61,114 nucleotides of DNA from Dehalococcoidia bacterium (lineage in GTDB: Bacteria > Chloroflexota > Dehalococcoidia > UBA2979). This document shows, piece by piece, positions 24,912-32,848 of the stretch. The stretch is from the NCBI GenBank assembly GCA_028279505.1, contig JANQNP010000041.1, forward strand, positions 1-61,114. Reading direction: 5' to 3'. The notes below the pieces were generated by a model, which searched no databases, was not told where the DNA came from, and saw nothing but the letters and a program-made list of their open reading frames with translations. A program made the translations under genes and the position numbers. Within the stretch, counting starts at the first letter, position 1. The number at the start of each line of letters is the position of its first letter.

Positions 24912-26352
24912 TTTCCGAGCCCGGTTGCTGGCCGGGTTCGGCATCGTCATCGTCCTGACCCTCTTCCTCTCCGCATCCGCATTCGTGCTACTCCTCCGTC
25001 AGCAGCAGGCTGAGGCTGCGCAGCAACGGATCGGGATCCTCGTCGAGCCGATAACGACGAACGCCCAGCAGATGCAGCTGCTCGGCTGGTCCCGACCACA
25101 GATCAGCGCGGCCCTCTCCGACTTCGCGATCTACTACGACATCCGCATCCTGATGCTCGATCCGTCCGACAAGGTCGTGATCGACACGGAGCCGCGGCAC
25201 GAGGCGATCGGCCTGACGCTCGATATCCCGGAAGGCACGCCAGCCGAGGTCGGACTGGCGCCGTTCCAGTCCGTGCGGATGCCGATCCTCGATGACGACC
25301 TCTATCTCTTCACCAGTGCGACGAGCCTAGCGGCGGCGCCGTGGCCCGGCGTCCAGGAGGATGTGTCGAAGCTGGTACTGGCGGTGCCGGCCGGTGACGT
25401 GAACTCGGCGTGGGCGGCGCTGTTGCCGCGCCTCTCGATCGCGGGCGCGGGCGCGGGCGTGGTCGCGGTGCTCTTTGCGTTCCTGTTCGCCGCGCGCATC
25501 ACGACGCCCGTGCGCGAGATGACGCGCGCATCGCAGGCGATGGCGCGCGGTGACCTCGATCAGCGGATCGGCGGCGAGGGTGAGGACGAGATCGGCCGGC
25601 TGGCGGCGGCCTTCAACCAGATGTCGACGCAGGTCGCCCGCAGCAACCGGGTGATGCGTGATCTGATCGCCAACGTCTCGCACGAGCTGAAGACGCCGCT
25701 CACCTCGATTCAGGGATTCGGCCAGGCGATGATCGACGGCCTGGCGACGAAGCCCGAGGAATACAGCGAGATGTCGAGCGTGATCGTCGGCGAGACCGAG
25801 CGCATCCGCGTGCTCGTCGACGACCTGCTCTACCTGTCGCAGCTGGAGTCGGGCACGCTCCAGCTCAGCCTCGACGAGGTCGACCTCGACGCGATCGTCG
25901 ACGACGCGGCCTCACGGTTCCGCTTCCAGGCCGACGAGGCGGAGGTCACCCTACGGCTGGCGCTCGAGGGCACGGTGATTCGCGCCGACGGCCGCCGGCT
26001 CGAGCAGGTGCTGGCGAACCTCGTTGACAACGCCATCCGCTTCGCTCCCGCGGGGAGCGAGGTGCTCATTCGCACCTACCGGCTCGCCGAGGAAGTGGCG
26101 GTCGAGGTCCACAACGGTGGCCCACCGATCCCCGCGGAGAGCCTTCCCAACGTCTTTGACCGCTTCTACCAGGTTGATCCGGCGCGCGCCGAGACGCGGC
26201 ACAGCGGCCTGGGGTTGTCGATCGTGCAGGAGCTGGTGCAAGCGCACGGCGGGTCTGTCAGCGTGCAGTCGTCACGCGACGCCGGCACCACCTTCGCGAT
26301 CCGCTTGCCGATCGATGGGCCTCCCGCGAACGCGATGCTGCCTCGGAGGTAG
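24901..26352 (+). CDS. Membrane sensor histidine kinase
   Basis: A 483-residue kinase from the ATG at 24901. Membrane helices lie at about 9-33 and 178-199 and flank an extracytoplasmic sensor domain of about 145 residues. A HAMP domain follows (about 199-252; TTPVREMTRASQAMARGDLDQRI). The phospho-acceptor His is H261 in NVSHELKTPLTS. The ATPase domain has the N box LVDNAIRFAP and the G box HSGLGLSIVQELVQAHGG. It should phosphorylate the regulator encoded just upstream. The start at 24901 (MLGSFRARLL) is preferred over the ATG at 24871 because the helix begins directly after it. Confidence 0.93.
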   Translation: MLGSFRARLLAGFGIVIVLTLFLSASAFVLLLRQQQAEAAQQRIGILVEPITTNAQQMQLLGWSRPQISAALSDFAIYYDIRILMLDPSDKVVIDTEPRHEAIGLTLDIPEGTPAEVGLAPFQSVRMPILDDDLYLFTSATSLAAAPWPGVQEDVSKLVLAVPAGDVNSAWAALLPRLSIAGAGAGVVAVLFAFLFAARITTPVREMTRASQAMARGDLDQRIGGEGEDEIGRLAAAFNQMSTQVARSNRVMRDLIANVSHELKTPLTSIQGFGQAMIDGLATKPEEYSEMSSVIVGETERIRVLVDDLLYLSQLESGTLQLSLDEVDLDAIVDDAASRFRFQADEAEVTLRLALEGTVIRADGRRLEQVLANLVDNAIRFAPAGSEVLIRTYRLAEEVAVEVHNGGPPIPAESLPNVFDRFYQVDPARAETRHSGLGLSIVQELVQAHGGSVSVQSSRDAGTTFAIRLPIDGPPANAMLPRR

Positions 26353-26370
26353 GCCGAGAAGGGATCTCCG

Positions 26371-27738
26371 TTGAGCACGTCACCGCAGGGATCGGACAGC
26401 TATATCCGGCGGAACCTGCCTCCGCTGATCGTGGGACTCGCGGCGATCGTGGCGATCGTTGGTGGCCTGATCGTCCTGATCGATCGCGCCAACGATGACG
26501 ACGACACCCGTGCCTCCGCCGTCGACGTTCCGATCGAGTCCGATCGCTTCGAGGACCGGCTCGAGGGCGAGTTCGCCGAGTTGCTGCAGGAGCTGGTCGG
26601 CGACCGACTCCTGCTCGGCGTCAGCCTCTCCGAGGAGCTGGGCGTCCTCGTGGTGGAGCGCATCGTCGCCGGCACGCCGGCGGACGAAGCCGGCATCGAG
26701 GTCGGCGACGAGATCCTCGAGGTCGAGGGCGAGCCGGTCAGCACCGTCGAGGAGCTGCGCGACGCGATCGCCGCGATCGACATTGGCGACGAGTACGAGA
26801 TCGAAGTCGGTCGCGGGGGCGACAGCGAGCTTCTCGCCGTCCAGCGCGAGATCACGATCGGCGCCGCGATGGCCGCGCTGCTCGAGCGTTTCGCCGACGA
26901 GGGCTTCGACCTCGATCGGTTCGACCTCGACGACTTCGACTCGCGCGCCCCGAACCGGCGGTTCGGGTTCGATCGCGAGGATCCGTTCGAGGCGTTTCGC
27001 CTCCGACCCACCCTCGGGCTCGCGGTCGTTCAGACGAACGAGGGCCTTCGCGTCGTCAGGGTCGACGACGGATCCATCGCCGAGGAGGCCGGATTCGAAG
27101 CCGGCGACGTGATCCTCGAGGCGGACGGCGATTCGATCGAGACGATCGATGACCTCCGCGACGCGCTGCCAATGCCCACGTTGACCCTCGACGACCCGCC
27201 GTCCTCGATCGTCGAGGTCGTCGACATCCTCGTCCTGCGCGAGGGCGACGAGATCCTGCTCGAGGCGCGATTCGAGATCGATGCGTTCGGACCGTTCTTC
27301 GCCCCGCGGGAGGGACCGGAGCTGCCGAACGCGACGCCCGAGCCGGATCGGTTCGCGGAACAGCTCCTCGATGAGCTCCGCGAGCTGGAGTCCTTCCTCG
27401 AGTCGGACGAGTTCTTCGATCGGCTGGACGATCAGCTGAGCAACCGGCTCGAAGCGCTGATCGAGGAGGCGCTGGCGGCAAGCCTCGCCGAACAGGACGC
27501 GACCGCTGCCGCCGACGATGCAGAACAGCCGGTGTCTCTCGGCGACCTCGACGTCTATCGAGGCACCGTGGACCTCTACACGGACGCGCAGATCGTGCTC
27601 GGCGGCTCGCTCGGGTCGATCGCCTTCGACCTCACCGATGACACGGTGGTGGTTGGCCGCCAGCCTCGGGTCGGCGGTATCTCCACCGTCGCCTCAAACG
27701 TCGATCGCGAGGCGCTGCTGATCCTGACGGTGAACTAG
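26371..27738 (+). CDS. Membrane-anchored protein with two PDZ domains
   Basis: A 455-residue protein starting at TTG 26371 with agaaggga upstream. A single membrane helix lies at about 17-38. Two PDZ domains follow: about 70-165 (VERIVAGTPADEAGIEVGDEILEVEGEPV) and about 205-310 (VVRVDDGSIAEEAGFEAGDVILEADGDSI). No trypsin-like catalytic triad or protease domain is present, so it is not a DegP/HtrA protease but could be an adaptor. The rest is very rich in Asp/Glu, with a small beta-rich C-terminal domain reminiscent of DUF5666 (about 385-455). It probably belongs with the two-component pair upstream. It ends overlapping the cimA stop on the other strand. Confidence 0.82.
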   Translation: MSTSPQGSDSYIRRNLPPLIVGLAAIVAIVGGLIVLIDRANDDDDTRASAVDVPIESDRFEDRLEGEFAELLQELVGDRLLLGVSLSEELGVLVVERIVAGTPADEAGIEVGDEILEVEGEPVSTVEELRDAIAAIDIGDEYEIEVGRGGDSELLAVQREITIGAAMAALLERFADEGFDLDRFDLDDFDSRAPNRRFGFDREDPFEAFRLRPTLGLAVVQTNEGLRVVRVDDGSIAEEAGFEAGDVILEADGDSIETIDDLRDALPMPTLTLDDPPSSIVEVVDILVLREGDEILLEARFEIDAFGPFFAPREGPELPNATPEPDRFAEQLLDELRELESFLESDEFFDRLDDQLSNRLEALIEEALAASLAEQDATAAADDAEQPVSLGDLDVYRGTVDLYTDAQIVLGGSLGSIAFDLTDDTVVVGRQPRVGGISTVASNVDREALLILTVN

Positions 27739-29351
27739 CTGGTTGACTCGGCCGTCTGGCCCCAGTGCAGCAGCCAGTACTCGTAGGCGTCCTGCAGAGC
27801 GAGCCACGAGGCCTCGACTACGTCGGTCGAGGCGCCAACCGTCCGCCAGAGGTGGAAGCGGTCGCTCGACTCGATCAGTACGCGCACCGCGGCATCCGCG
27901 CCCGCCCCGGAGTCGATGATCCGCACCTTGTAGTCCACGAGGTGGACGGCGGCGATCTCCGGGTAGACCTCGGACAGTGCTTTGCGCACCGCGGCATCGA
28001 GGGCCGACACCGGGCCGTTGCCGTCGGCGACGACATGTGCCTGGTGGTCGCCGATGCGCAGCTTCACCGTCGCCTCGGCCTGCATCTCGACGCGGTCGCT
28101 GCCGTTCGCCACGTGGCGGCGACGCTGCACGATCAGGAAGTCCTCGAGGTCGAACGGCTGCACGTAGCCGTCCTCGAGCCGGCGCACGAGCAGCTCGAAC
28201 GATGCCTCGGCGGACTCGAACTGGTAGCCGCTCGCCTCCTGCGCCTTCACTTGCTCGAGCGCCCTCGTCGCGGCGGCGTCGCTGAGTTCGATCTCGACGC
28301 CCTGCTCGCGCAGCTTCTCCACGACGTTGCGGCGACCGGACAGCTCGGAGACCAGCACGCGCTCGCTGTTCCCCACGGCGCTCGGGTCGACGTGGGTGTA
28401 GGAGCCCGGGCTCTTGGTGATCGCAGCGACGTGGAGCCCGGCCTTGTGCGCGAACGCGCCGGAGCCGACGTACGGCTGCTGCGGGTCGAGGTTGAGGTTT
28501 GCGAGCTCGGTCGCGAACAGCGCCGTCTCCGTGAGCCGCTCGAGCTGCTCGTCCGTGACGACGTCGAGGCCGAGCTTCAGCTTCAGGTTCGGGATCACCG
28601 ACATCATGCTGGCGTTCCCGGTGCGCTCGCCCCAGCCATTGACACAGGCCTGGACCTGGCTCGCGCCGGCCTGCACGCCGATCAGCGTGTTGGCCACGGC
28701 CATGTCCGTGTCGTTGTGGCAGTGGATGCCGATCGCGCAGTCCACGGCTTCCCGCGCCGCCTCGACGCCCGCCCGGACCTCGTCGGGCGTGGCGCCACCG
28801 TTCGTGTCGCAGAGCGTCACGGTTGAGGCGCCGGCACGCGCGGCTGCGCGGAGTGTCGAGAGCGAGTACGCGGGGTCCTCGCGGAAGCCGTCGAAGAAGT
28901 GCTCGGCGTCGAACACGACCTCGCGACCCTGCGCCCGCAGGTACTCCACGGAGTCCGCGATCATCGAAAGGTTCTCCTCCTCCGTGGTCTGGAGGACGTC
29001 GACGACCTGTCGCTGCGAGGACTTGCCGACGAGGGTGATCACCTCGGTCTGAGCGTCGAGCACGGCGCGCAGGGCCTCATCGGACGCGGCGTCGCCGCCG
29101 GCGCGCCGGGTGGAGCCGAACGCGACGAGCTGCGCGTGCTTCAGCTCGACCTCGGCGGCGCGCTCGAAGAACTCGGCGTCCTTCGGGTTGGAGCCGGGGT
29201 AGCCGCCCTCGATGTAGTGCACGCCCAGCTCGTCGATCTTCTCGAGCAGCAGCAGCTTGTCCTGCAGGGAGAGGCTGAGCCCCTCCATACCGAGGCCGTC
29301 GCGCAGCGTGGTGTCATACAGGCGGATCGCCGTGGCGTCGGGGAGGGTCAT
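27735..29351 (-). CDS. cimA: Citramalate synthase
   Basis: A 538-residue DRE-TIM enzyme joining pyruvate and acetyl-CoA to (R)-citramalate, the first step of the pyruvate route to isoleucine. The catalytic domain starts IRLYDTTLRDGLGMEGLSLSLQDKL and has IHCHNDTDMAVANTLIGVQAGASQVQACVNGWGERTGNA and GAFAHKAGLHVAAI. The C-terminal regulatory (LeuA allosteric) domain is at about 410-520. The CimA-type architecture (TLRDGLG.EG) separates it from LeuA at 41722-43272. LeuCD and LeuB, encoded nearby, can carry citramalate to 2-oxobutyrate. Confidence 0.93.
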   Translation of the reverse strand: MTLPDATAIRLYDTTLRDGLGMEGLSLSLQDKLLLLEKIDELGVHYIEGGYPGSNPKDAEFFERAAEVELKHAQLVAFGSTRRAGGDAASDEALRAVLDAQTEVITLVGKSSQRQVVDVLQTTEEENLSMIADSVEYLRAQGREVVFDAEHFFDGFREDPAYSLSTLRAAARAGASTVTLCDTNGGATPDEVRAGVEAAREAVDCAIGIHCHNDTDMAVANTLIGVQAGASQVQACVNGWGERTGNASMMSVIPNLKLKLGLDVVTDEQLERLTETALFATELANLNLDPQQPYVGSGAFAHKAGLHVAAITKSPGSYTHVDPSAVGNSERVLVSELSGRRNVVEKLREQGVEIELSDAAATRALEQVKAQEASGYQFESAEASFELLVRRLEDGYVQPFDLEDFLIVQRRRHVANGSDRVEMQAEATVKLRIGDHQAHVVADGNGPVSALDAAVRKALSEVYPEIAAVHLVDYKVRIIDSGAGADAAVRVLIESSDRFHLWRTVGASTDVVEASWLALQDAYEYWLLHWGQTAESTS

Positions 29352-29415
29352 GGGTGGTCGTTTCGTGCGGTGAGGGCGCTCGCGGGCCTCGGAGGACGGC
29401 TGGTGGGGGAGGCGT

Positions 29416-29496
29416 CTAGCGCAGAATGAGCGAAGCCGTCGGTCCGGAGGACCGATCGGCGCGCACCACCTCTGCCGTCGTTCGCGTCTTCGTCAC
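29416..29496 (-). CDS. Possible leader peptide upstream of cimA
   Basis: A 26-codon reading frame begins with GTG ten bases after a TAGACT -10-like element (29506-29511, - strand). Its residues include EVV at 9-11 and end ASLILR before TAG; the Ile codon is ATT, seldom used here. It contains the perfect hairpin CGGTCC-tcc-GGACCG (29440-29454). Position, size and branched-chain codons resemble an attenuator leader, as seen more clearly before ilvB. The evidence is weaker because the run of regulatory codons is short. Confidence 0.33.
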   Translation of the reverse strand: MTKTRTTAEVVRADRSSGPTASLILR

Positions 29497-29502
29497 GATG
29501 CA

Positions 29503-29518
29503 GCCAGTCTAGACTGGC
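29503..29518. promoter_or_regulatory. 16-bp perfect palindrome containing a TAGACT -10-like box on both strands
   Basis: GCCAGTCTAGACTGGC lies between cimA (left-going) and the NUDIX genes (right-going). Because it is a palindrome, each strand carries TAGACT (TAnnnT). TTGCTG at about 29530-29535 on the - strand is at a workable distance for a -35. It could be an overlapping divergent promoter, an operator, or both. Confidence 0.4.
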
Positions 29519-29534
29519 GTTTCGCACAGCAGCA

Positions 29535-30068
29535 ATGATCGATTCCCCGAGGAAGCCGAGTCGCTCCGTGGCCGACTGGACCGCGCACCTCCCTCGTGAT
29601 CGCCCCACCTCGCGGATCCTCGTGATCGACGAGCGTGACCGGCTGCTCCTGCTGCGCGCCAACAACGACGACCGGCCTGAGGAGTTCTTCTGGTTCTCGC
29701 CCGGCGGCGGCGTTGAGCCCGGCGAGAGTTACGAGGAGGGCGCGCGGCGCGAACTGTGGGAGGAGACTGGCCTGACCGTCCCCTCAGTCGGACCGTGCGT
29801 CTGGCACCGCGATCGAGAGTTCCGAGGCGTTCAGTTCCGCGAACGCTACTTCGTCGTCCATACCGAGTCGTTCGACCCTGAGCCGGCCGATCCAGACCCC
29901 CGATGGGAGCAGTACCTGCTCCGCGACGGCTGGTATCGGTGGTGGACGCACGAGGAGCTGCTCCGCTACGACGGCCCGGATCGGATCCTGCCGCCCGCGA
30001 TCCAGACGATGATGGCGCCGATCCTCGAGCGGCGGTTCCCGAGCGAGCCGTTGCTGCTCGACCGATGA
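29535..30068 (+). CDS. NUDIX hydrolase, tandem copy 1
   Basis: A 177-residue NUDIX-fold protein. The Nudix box is complete: G-GVEPG-E-SYEEGAR-REL-W-EE-T-GL (G x5 E x7 REU x EE x GU), with the helix and metal-binding Glu residues intact. The C terminus has WEQYLLRDGWYRWWTHEELLRY. Such enzymes hydrolyse X-linked nucleoside diphosphates, but the substrate cannot be read from this sequence. The ATG is 20 bases after a TAGACT element. Its stop overlaps copy 2 by ATGA. Confidence 0.92.
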   Translation: MIDSPRKPSRSVADWTAHLPRDRPTSRILVIDERDRLLLLRANNDDRPEEFFWFSPGGGVEPGESYEEGARRELWEETGLTVPSVGPCVWHRDREFRGVQFRERYFVVHTESFDPEPADPDPRWEQYLLRDGWYRWWTHEELLRYDGPDRILPPAIQTMMAPILERRFPSEPLLLDR

Positions 30069-30559
30069 CACCGGCCGGCGACGCGCTGATCGACCGCGAG
30101 AGCGCGCGGCTGCTCGTCCTCGATCAGTCCGACCGCCTGCTGCTGTTCCGCGCGACCAACGAGGAGGAGCCGGGCCCGTTCTGGTTCACGCCGGGCGGTG
30201 GCGTGGAGGCCGGCGAAACCTACGAGGAAGCGGCCCGGCGCGAGCTCTGGGAGGAGACCGGTCAGCAGGGTCTGGCGATCGGCCCGTGCGTGTGGCGCCG
30301 GGACCTGCACTACCTCGGACATCGGTTCCTCGAGCGATACTTCGTCGTCCGAACGACCTGGTTCGAGCCACGACCGGCAGAGGCCGACCCGCACTGGGAG
30401 CAGTACATGAACGAGCCGGGGTGGTTCCGCTGGTGGAGCCATCCCGAGATCGAGCATCACGATCGGCGCGAGCCGCTGTATCCGCCGAAACTCGCCGAGT
30501 TGCTGCAGCCGATTCTTGCTGGCGAGTTCCCGGCCGATCCGATCGAGCTGGATCGATGA
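30065..30559 (+). CDS. NUDIX hydrolase, tandem copy 2
   Basis: A 164-residue paralogue of copy 1; the two share RLLLFRA.N, PFWFTPGGGVE.GE.YEEAARRELWEETG, FLERYFVVRT.WF and the WEQYM...WFRWWSH segment. The Nudix box is complete. The start is the ATG at 30065 that overlaps the stop of copy 1. A longer frame from 29903 is only a shadow of copy 1. The tandem arrangement points to recent duplication. Confidence 0.9.
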   Translation: MTPAGDALIDRESARLLVLDQSDRLLLFRATNEEEPGPFWFTPGGGVEAGETYEEAARRELWEETGQQGLAIGPCVWRRDLHYLGHRFLERYFVVRTTWFEPRPAEADPHWEQYMNEPGWFRWWSHPEIEHHDRREPLYPPKLAELLQPILAGEFPADPIELDR

Positions 30560-31065
30560 CCCACGCCGGCACCGAGGCCGACCCGATCCCGCGCCCCGGC
30601 GCGCGTGTCCTGCTCCTCGATGCTGACGACCGCCTGCTGCTGTTCCGCACTGCGCCCAACCCGAAGCGGCCCGACGAGGAGATCATCTGGATGACCCCTG
30701 GCGGAGCGTCGGACCCCGGCGAGACGCCGGAGCAGACCGCGCGACGTGAGTTGTTCGAGGAGACCGGGTTCTCGCCGGACCTGGGACCATGCGTCTGGGA
30801 GCGGGACTGGGTCTGGCACTACGGCGCCCACGGGACCTGGTACGACACCCGCGAGTACTTCTACCCGGCGCGCGTCGACGGCTCCGCTCCCGACCTACAC
30901 CCGCACGTCGAGGACGAAATGGTCTCGCTGCTCGAGCATCGCTGGCTCAGCCTCGAGGAGATCGAGGCCTGCGAAGAGATGGTGTCACCGCTCCGCCTCG
31001 CGGAGTTGCTGCCGCCGATCATCGCCGGCGACTACCCGGCCGAGCCGATCCAGACCGGGCAGTAA
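30556..31065 (+). CDS. NUDIX hydrolase, tandem copy 3
   Basis: A 169-residue, more diverged member of the tandem set. The Nudix box is complete (G-ASDPG-E-TPEQTAR-REL-F-EE-T-GF). The middle differs from copies 1 and 2 (ERDWVWHYGAHGTWYDTREYFYPARVDGS), and the ending is VSPLRLAELLPPIIAGDYPAEPI, which matches the LLQPILAGEFPADPI ending of copy 2. The ATG at 30556 overlaps the stop of copy 2 by ATGA. It converges on leuB with a 6-base gap. Confidence 0.9.
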   Translation: MTHAGTEADPIPRPGARVLLLDADDRLLLFRTAPNPKRPDEEIIWMTPGGASDPGETPEQTARRELFEETGFSPDLGPCVWERDWVWHYGAHGTWYDTREYFYPARVDGSAPDLHPHVEDEMVSLLEHRWLSLEEIEACEEMVSPLRLAELLPPIIAGDYPAEPIQTGQ

Positions 31066-31071
31066 GGAGCG

Positions 31072-32166
31072 TTAGCTCCCGAGCCGCTCGAGGACCGCGT
31101 CGGCCATCGCCGTGGTGTCGACGGTCGGCTCGCCCTCGCCGGCGAGGTCCGCGGTGCGGACGCCCGCCTCGACGACGGCCTGGACTGCCGCCTCGACGGC
31201 CTGCGCCTCCTCCTCGAGGCCGCACGAGTGTCGCAGCAGCATCGCGGTGCAGAGGATCATCGCGAGCGGGTTCGCCACCCCCTGGCCGGCGATGTCCGGC
31301 GCCGAGCCGTGGATCGGCTCGTACATTCCGAGGGCCGTGCCCTCCTCGGCGGGTGTGCTCAGCGAGGCCGAGGCGAGCATCCCCATGGAGCCGATCAGCA
31401 TCGATGCCTCGTCGGTGACGATGTCGCCGAACATGTTGCTGGCGATCACCACGTCGTAGGACTTCGGGCTGCGGATCAGGTGCATCGTCATCGCGTCGAC
31501 GAGCACGTCCTCGTACTCGACGTCCGGGAAGTCGGTGCGCACTTCGTGCACCACCTCGCGCCATAGGCGCGACGACTCGAGGACGTTCGCCTTGTCTACG
31601 CTGGTGAGCTTGTTGCGCCGCTCGCGGGCGAGCTGGAACCCGAGGCGCGCCACGCGCTCCACCTGGTCCTCGCGGTAGTAGATCGTGTCGACGGCGGCGC
31701 GGAGACCGTCGTCCGTCCGCCGCTCCTTCGGCTCGCCGAAGTAGGCGCCGCTGACCAGCTCGCGGATCACGAGCAGGTCGGTCCCCTCCAGCACCTCGCG
31801 CTTGATCGTCGACGCGTCGAGCATCGCCGGATTCGCGGTCACCGGTCGCAGGTTCGCCCAGAGATCCAGGTCCGAGCGCAACGCCAGCAGCCCCTGCTCC
31901 GGCCGCACCGACGCGGTTGGGTCGTCCCACTTCGGCCCACCGACGGCGCCGAACAGCACTGCGTCCGAATCCTTGGCAGCCTGGAGCGTCTCCGGCCGGA
32001 TCGCCACACCGTGCGCGTCGATACACGCGCCACCGACCACGTCCTCGGTCAGCTTGAACACGTGCTCGAACCGCTCGCCCACGGCTTCGAGGATGCGGAC
32101 GCCCTCGGCGGTGACTTCTGGCCCGATGCCGTCGCCGGGGAGCACGAGGATGTCGAAGCTGGCCAT
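31072..32166 (-). CDS. leuB: 3-isopropylmalate dehydrogenase
   Basis: A 364-residue NAD-dependent beta-decarboxylating dehydrogenase in leucine synthesis. It starts [23 protein letters not shown]. Substrate-binding residues appear in [17 protein letters not shown]; the catalytic Tyr/Lys region is [19 protein letters not shown] and the metal-binding Asp are in [58 protein letters not shown] is the NAD-binding block. It can also act on erythro-beta-methyl-D-malate from the citramalate route. TAGACT at 32224-32229 (-) is a likely -10. It is separated from leuDC by about 6.4 kb of unrelated genes. Confidence 0.96.
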   Translation of the reverse strand: MASFDILVLPGDGIGPEVTAEGVRILEAVGERFEHVFKLTEDVVGGACIDAHGVAIRPETLQAAKDSDAVLFGAVGGPKWDDPTASVRPEQGLLALRSDLDLWANLRPVTANPAMLDASTIKREVLEGTDLLVIRELVSGAYFGEPKERRTDDGLRAAVDTIYYREDQVERVARLGFQLARERRNKLTSVDKANVLESSRLWREVVHEVRTDFPDVEYEDVLVDAMTMHLIRSPKSYDVVIASNMFGDIVTDEASMLIGSMGMLASASLSTPAEEGTALGMYEPIHGSAPDIAGQGVANPLAMILCTAMLLRHSCGLEEEAQAVEAAVQAVVEAGVRTADLAGEGEPTVDTTAMADAVLERLGS

Positions 32167-32223
32167 GGGGACGGTCCTTTCGGGACGCCGCGGACAGCGC
32201 CCTCAGATCGGGGTGCGGGCGCG

Positions 32224-32268
32224 AGTCTAGCGTGGCTCGCGGTTGGGGGCTGCTCGCTTCGCTACCCT
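32224..32268. promoter_or_regulatory. Divergent promoter region between leuB and the P-loop kinase gene
   Basis: On the - strand TAGACT (32224-32229) lies 58 bases before the leuB start. On the + strand TACCCT (32263-32268) ends six bases before the ATG at 32275, so transcription would begin at or next to the start codon (leaderless). Neither has a good TTGACA-type -35, which is common in GC-rich genomes. Confidence 0.4.
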
Positions 32269-32274
32269 GCGCCG

Positions 32275-32817
32275 ATGCTGCTCGCCTTCCTCCACGGCCC
32301 CGCCGCTTCGGGCAAGTACACGATCGGCCGTCGGGTCGCCGACGAGCTCGGCTGGCCGCTGTTCCACAACCACCTGACGGTCGACCTCGTGAGCGCGCTC
32401 TTCGCCTTCGGCAGCCCCCCGTTCCGCGCCCTCCGCGAGCGGATCTGGCTCGACACCTTCGAGGAAGCCGGACGCGCCGGCCAGTCGCTCGTCTTCACCT
32501 TTCAACCGGAAGCCACCGTCGACCCCGCGTTCGTCGAGCGCACCATCGAGGTGGTAGAACGCACCGGCGGGCGCATCGCGTTCGTGGAGCTGACCTGTCC
32601 GGACGAAGTCGTTGAAGAGCGCATCGCCAACGAGGACCGAGGCGCCTTCGGCAAGCTCCGCTCTGCGGCGTTCCATCGTGAGCTGCGAAGCAACGGCGGC
32701 CTCGACTTCCCGCCGCTCCCCGAGCCGATCGCCACGGTCGCGACCGACAAGGTCGATGCGCAAGAGGCGGTTGCCCAGATCGCCGTCGCGCTTCGCGCGC
32801 GCTTGCGCGCTGGCTGA
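32275..32817 (+). CDS. Small P-loop NTPase, shikimate/gluconate-kinase-like
   Basis: A 180-residue protein with the Walker A loop GPAASGKYT at residues 8-16, then RRVADELGWPLFHNHLTVDLV as in small-molecule kinases. A Walker B-like Phe-rich strand (SLVFTFQPEA) and a lid-like segment with RIANEDRGAFGKL follow. Its substrate is unknown; AAA_33/zeta-toxin-like kinases look similar. The start at ATG 32275 is chosen because the Walker strand begins directly there and a -10-like box sits six bases upstream. It diverges from leuB. Confidence 0.83.
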   Translation: MLLAFLHGPAASGKYTIGRRVADELGWPLFHNHLTVDLVSALFAFGSPPFRALRERIWLDTFEEAGRAGQSLVFTFQPEATVDPAFVERTIEVVERTGGRIAFVELTCPDEVVEERIANEDRGAFGKLRSAAFHRELRSNGGLDFPPLPEPIATVATDKVDAQEAVAQIAVALRARLRAG

Positions 32818-32848
32818 CCTCGGAAACGGACGCCCTCGAGCGCTCGGG

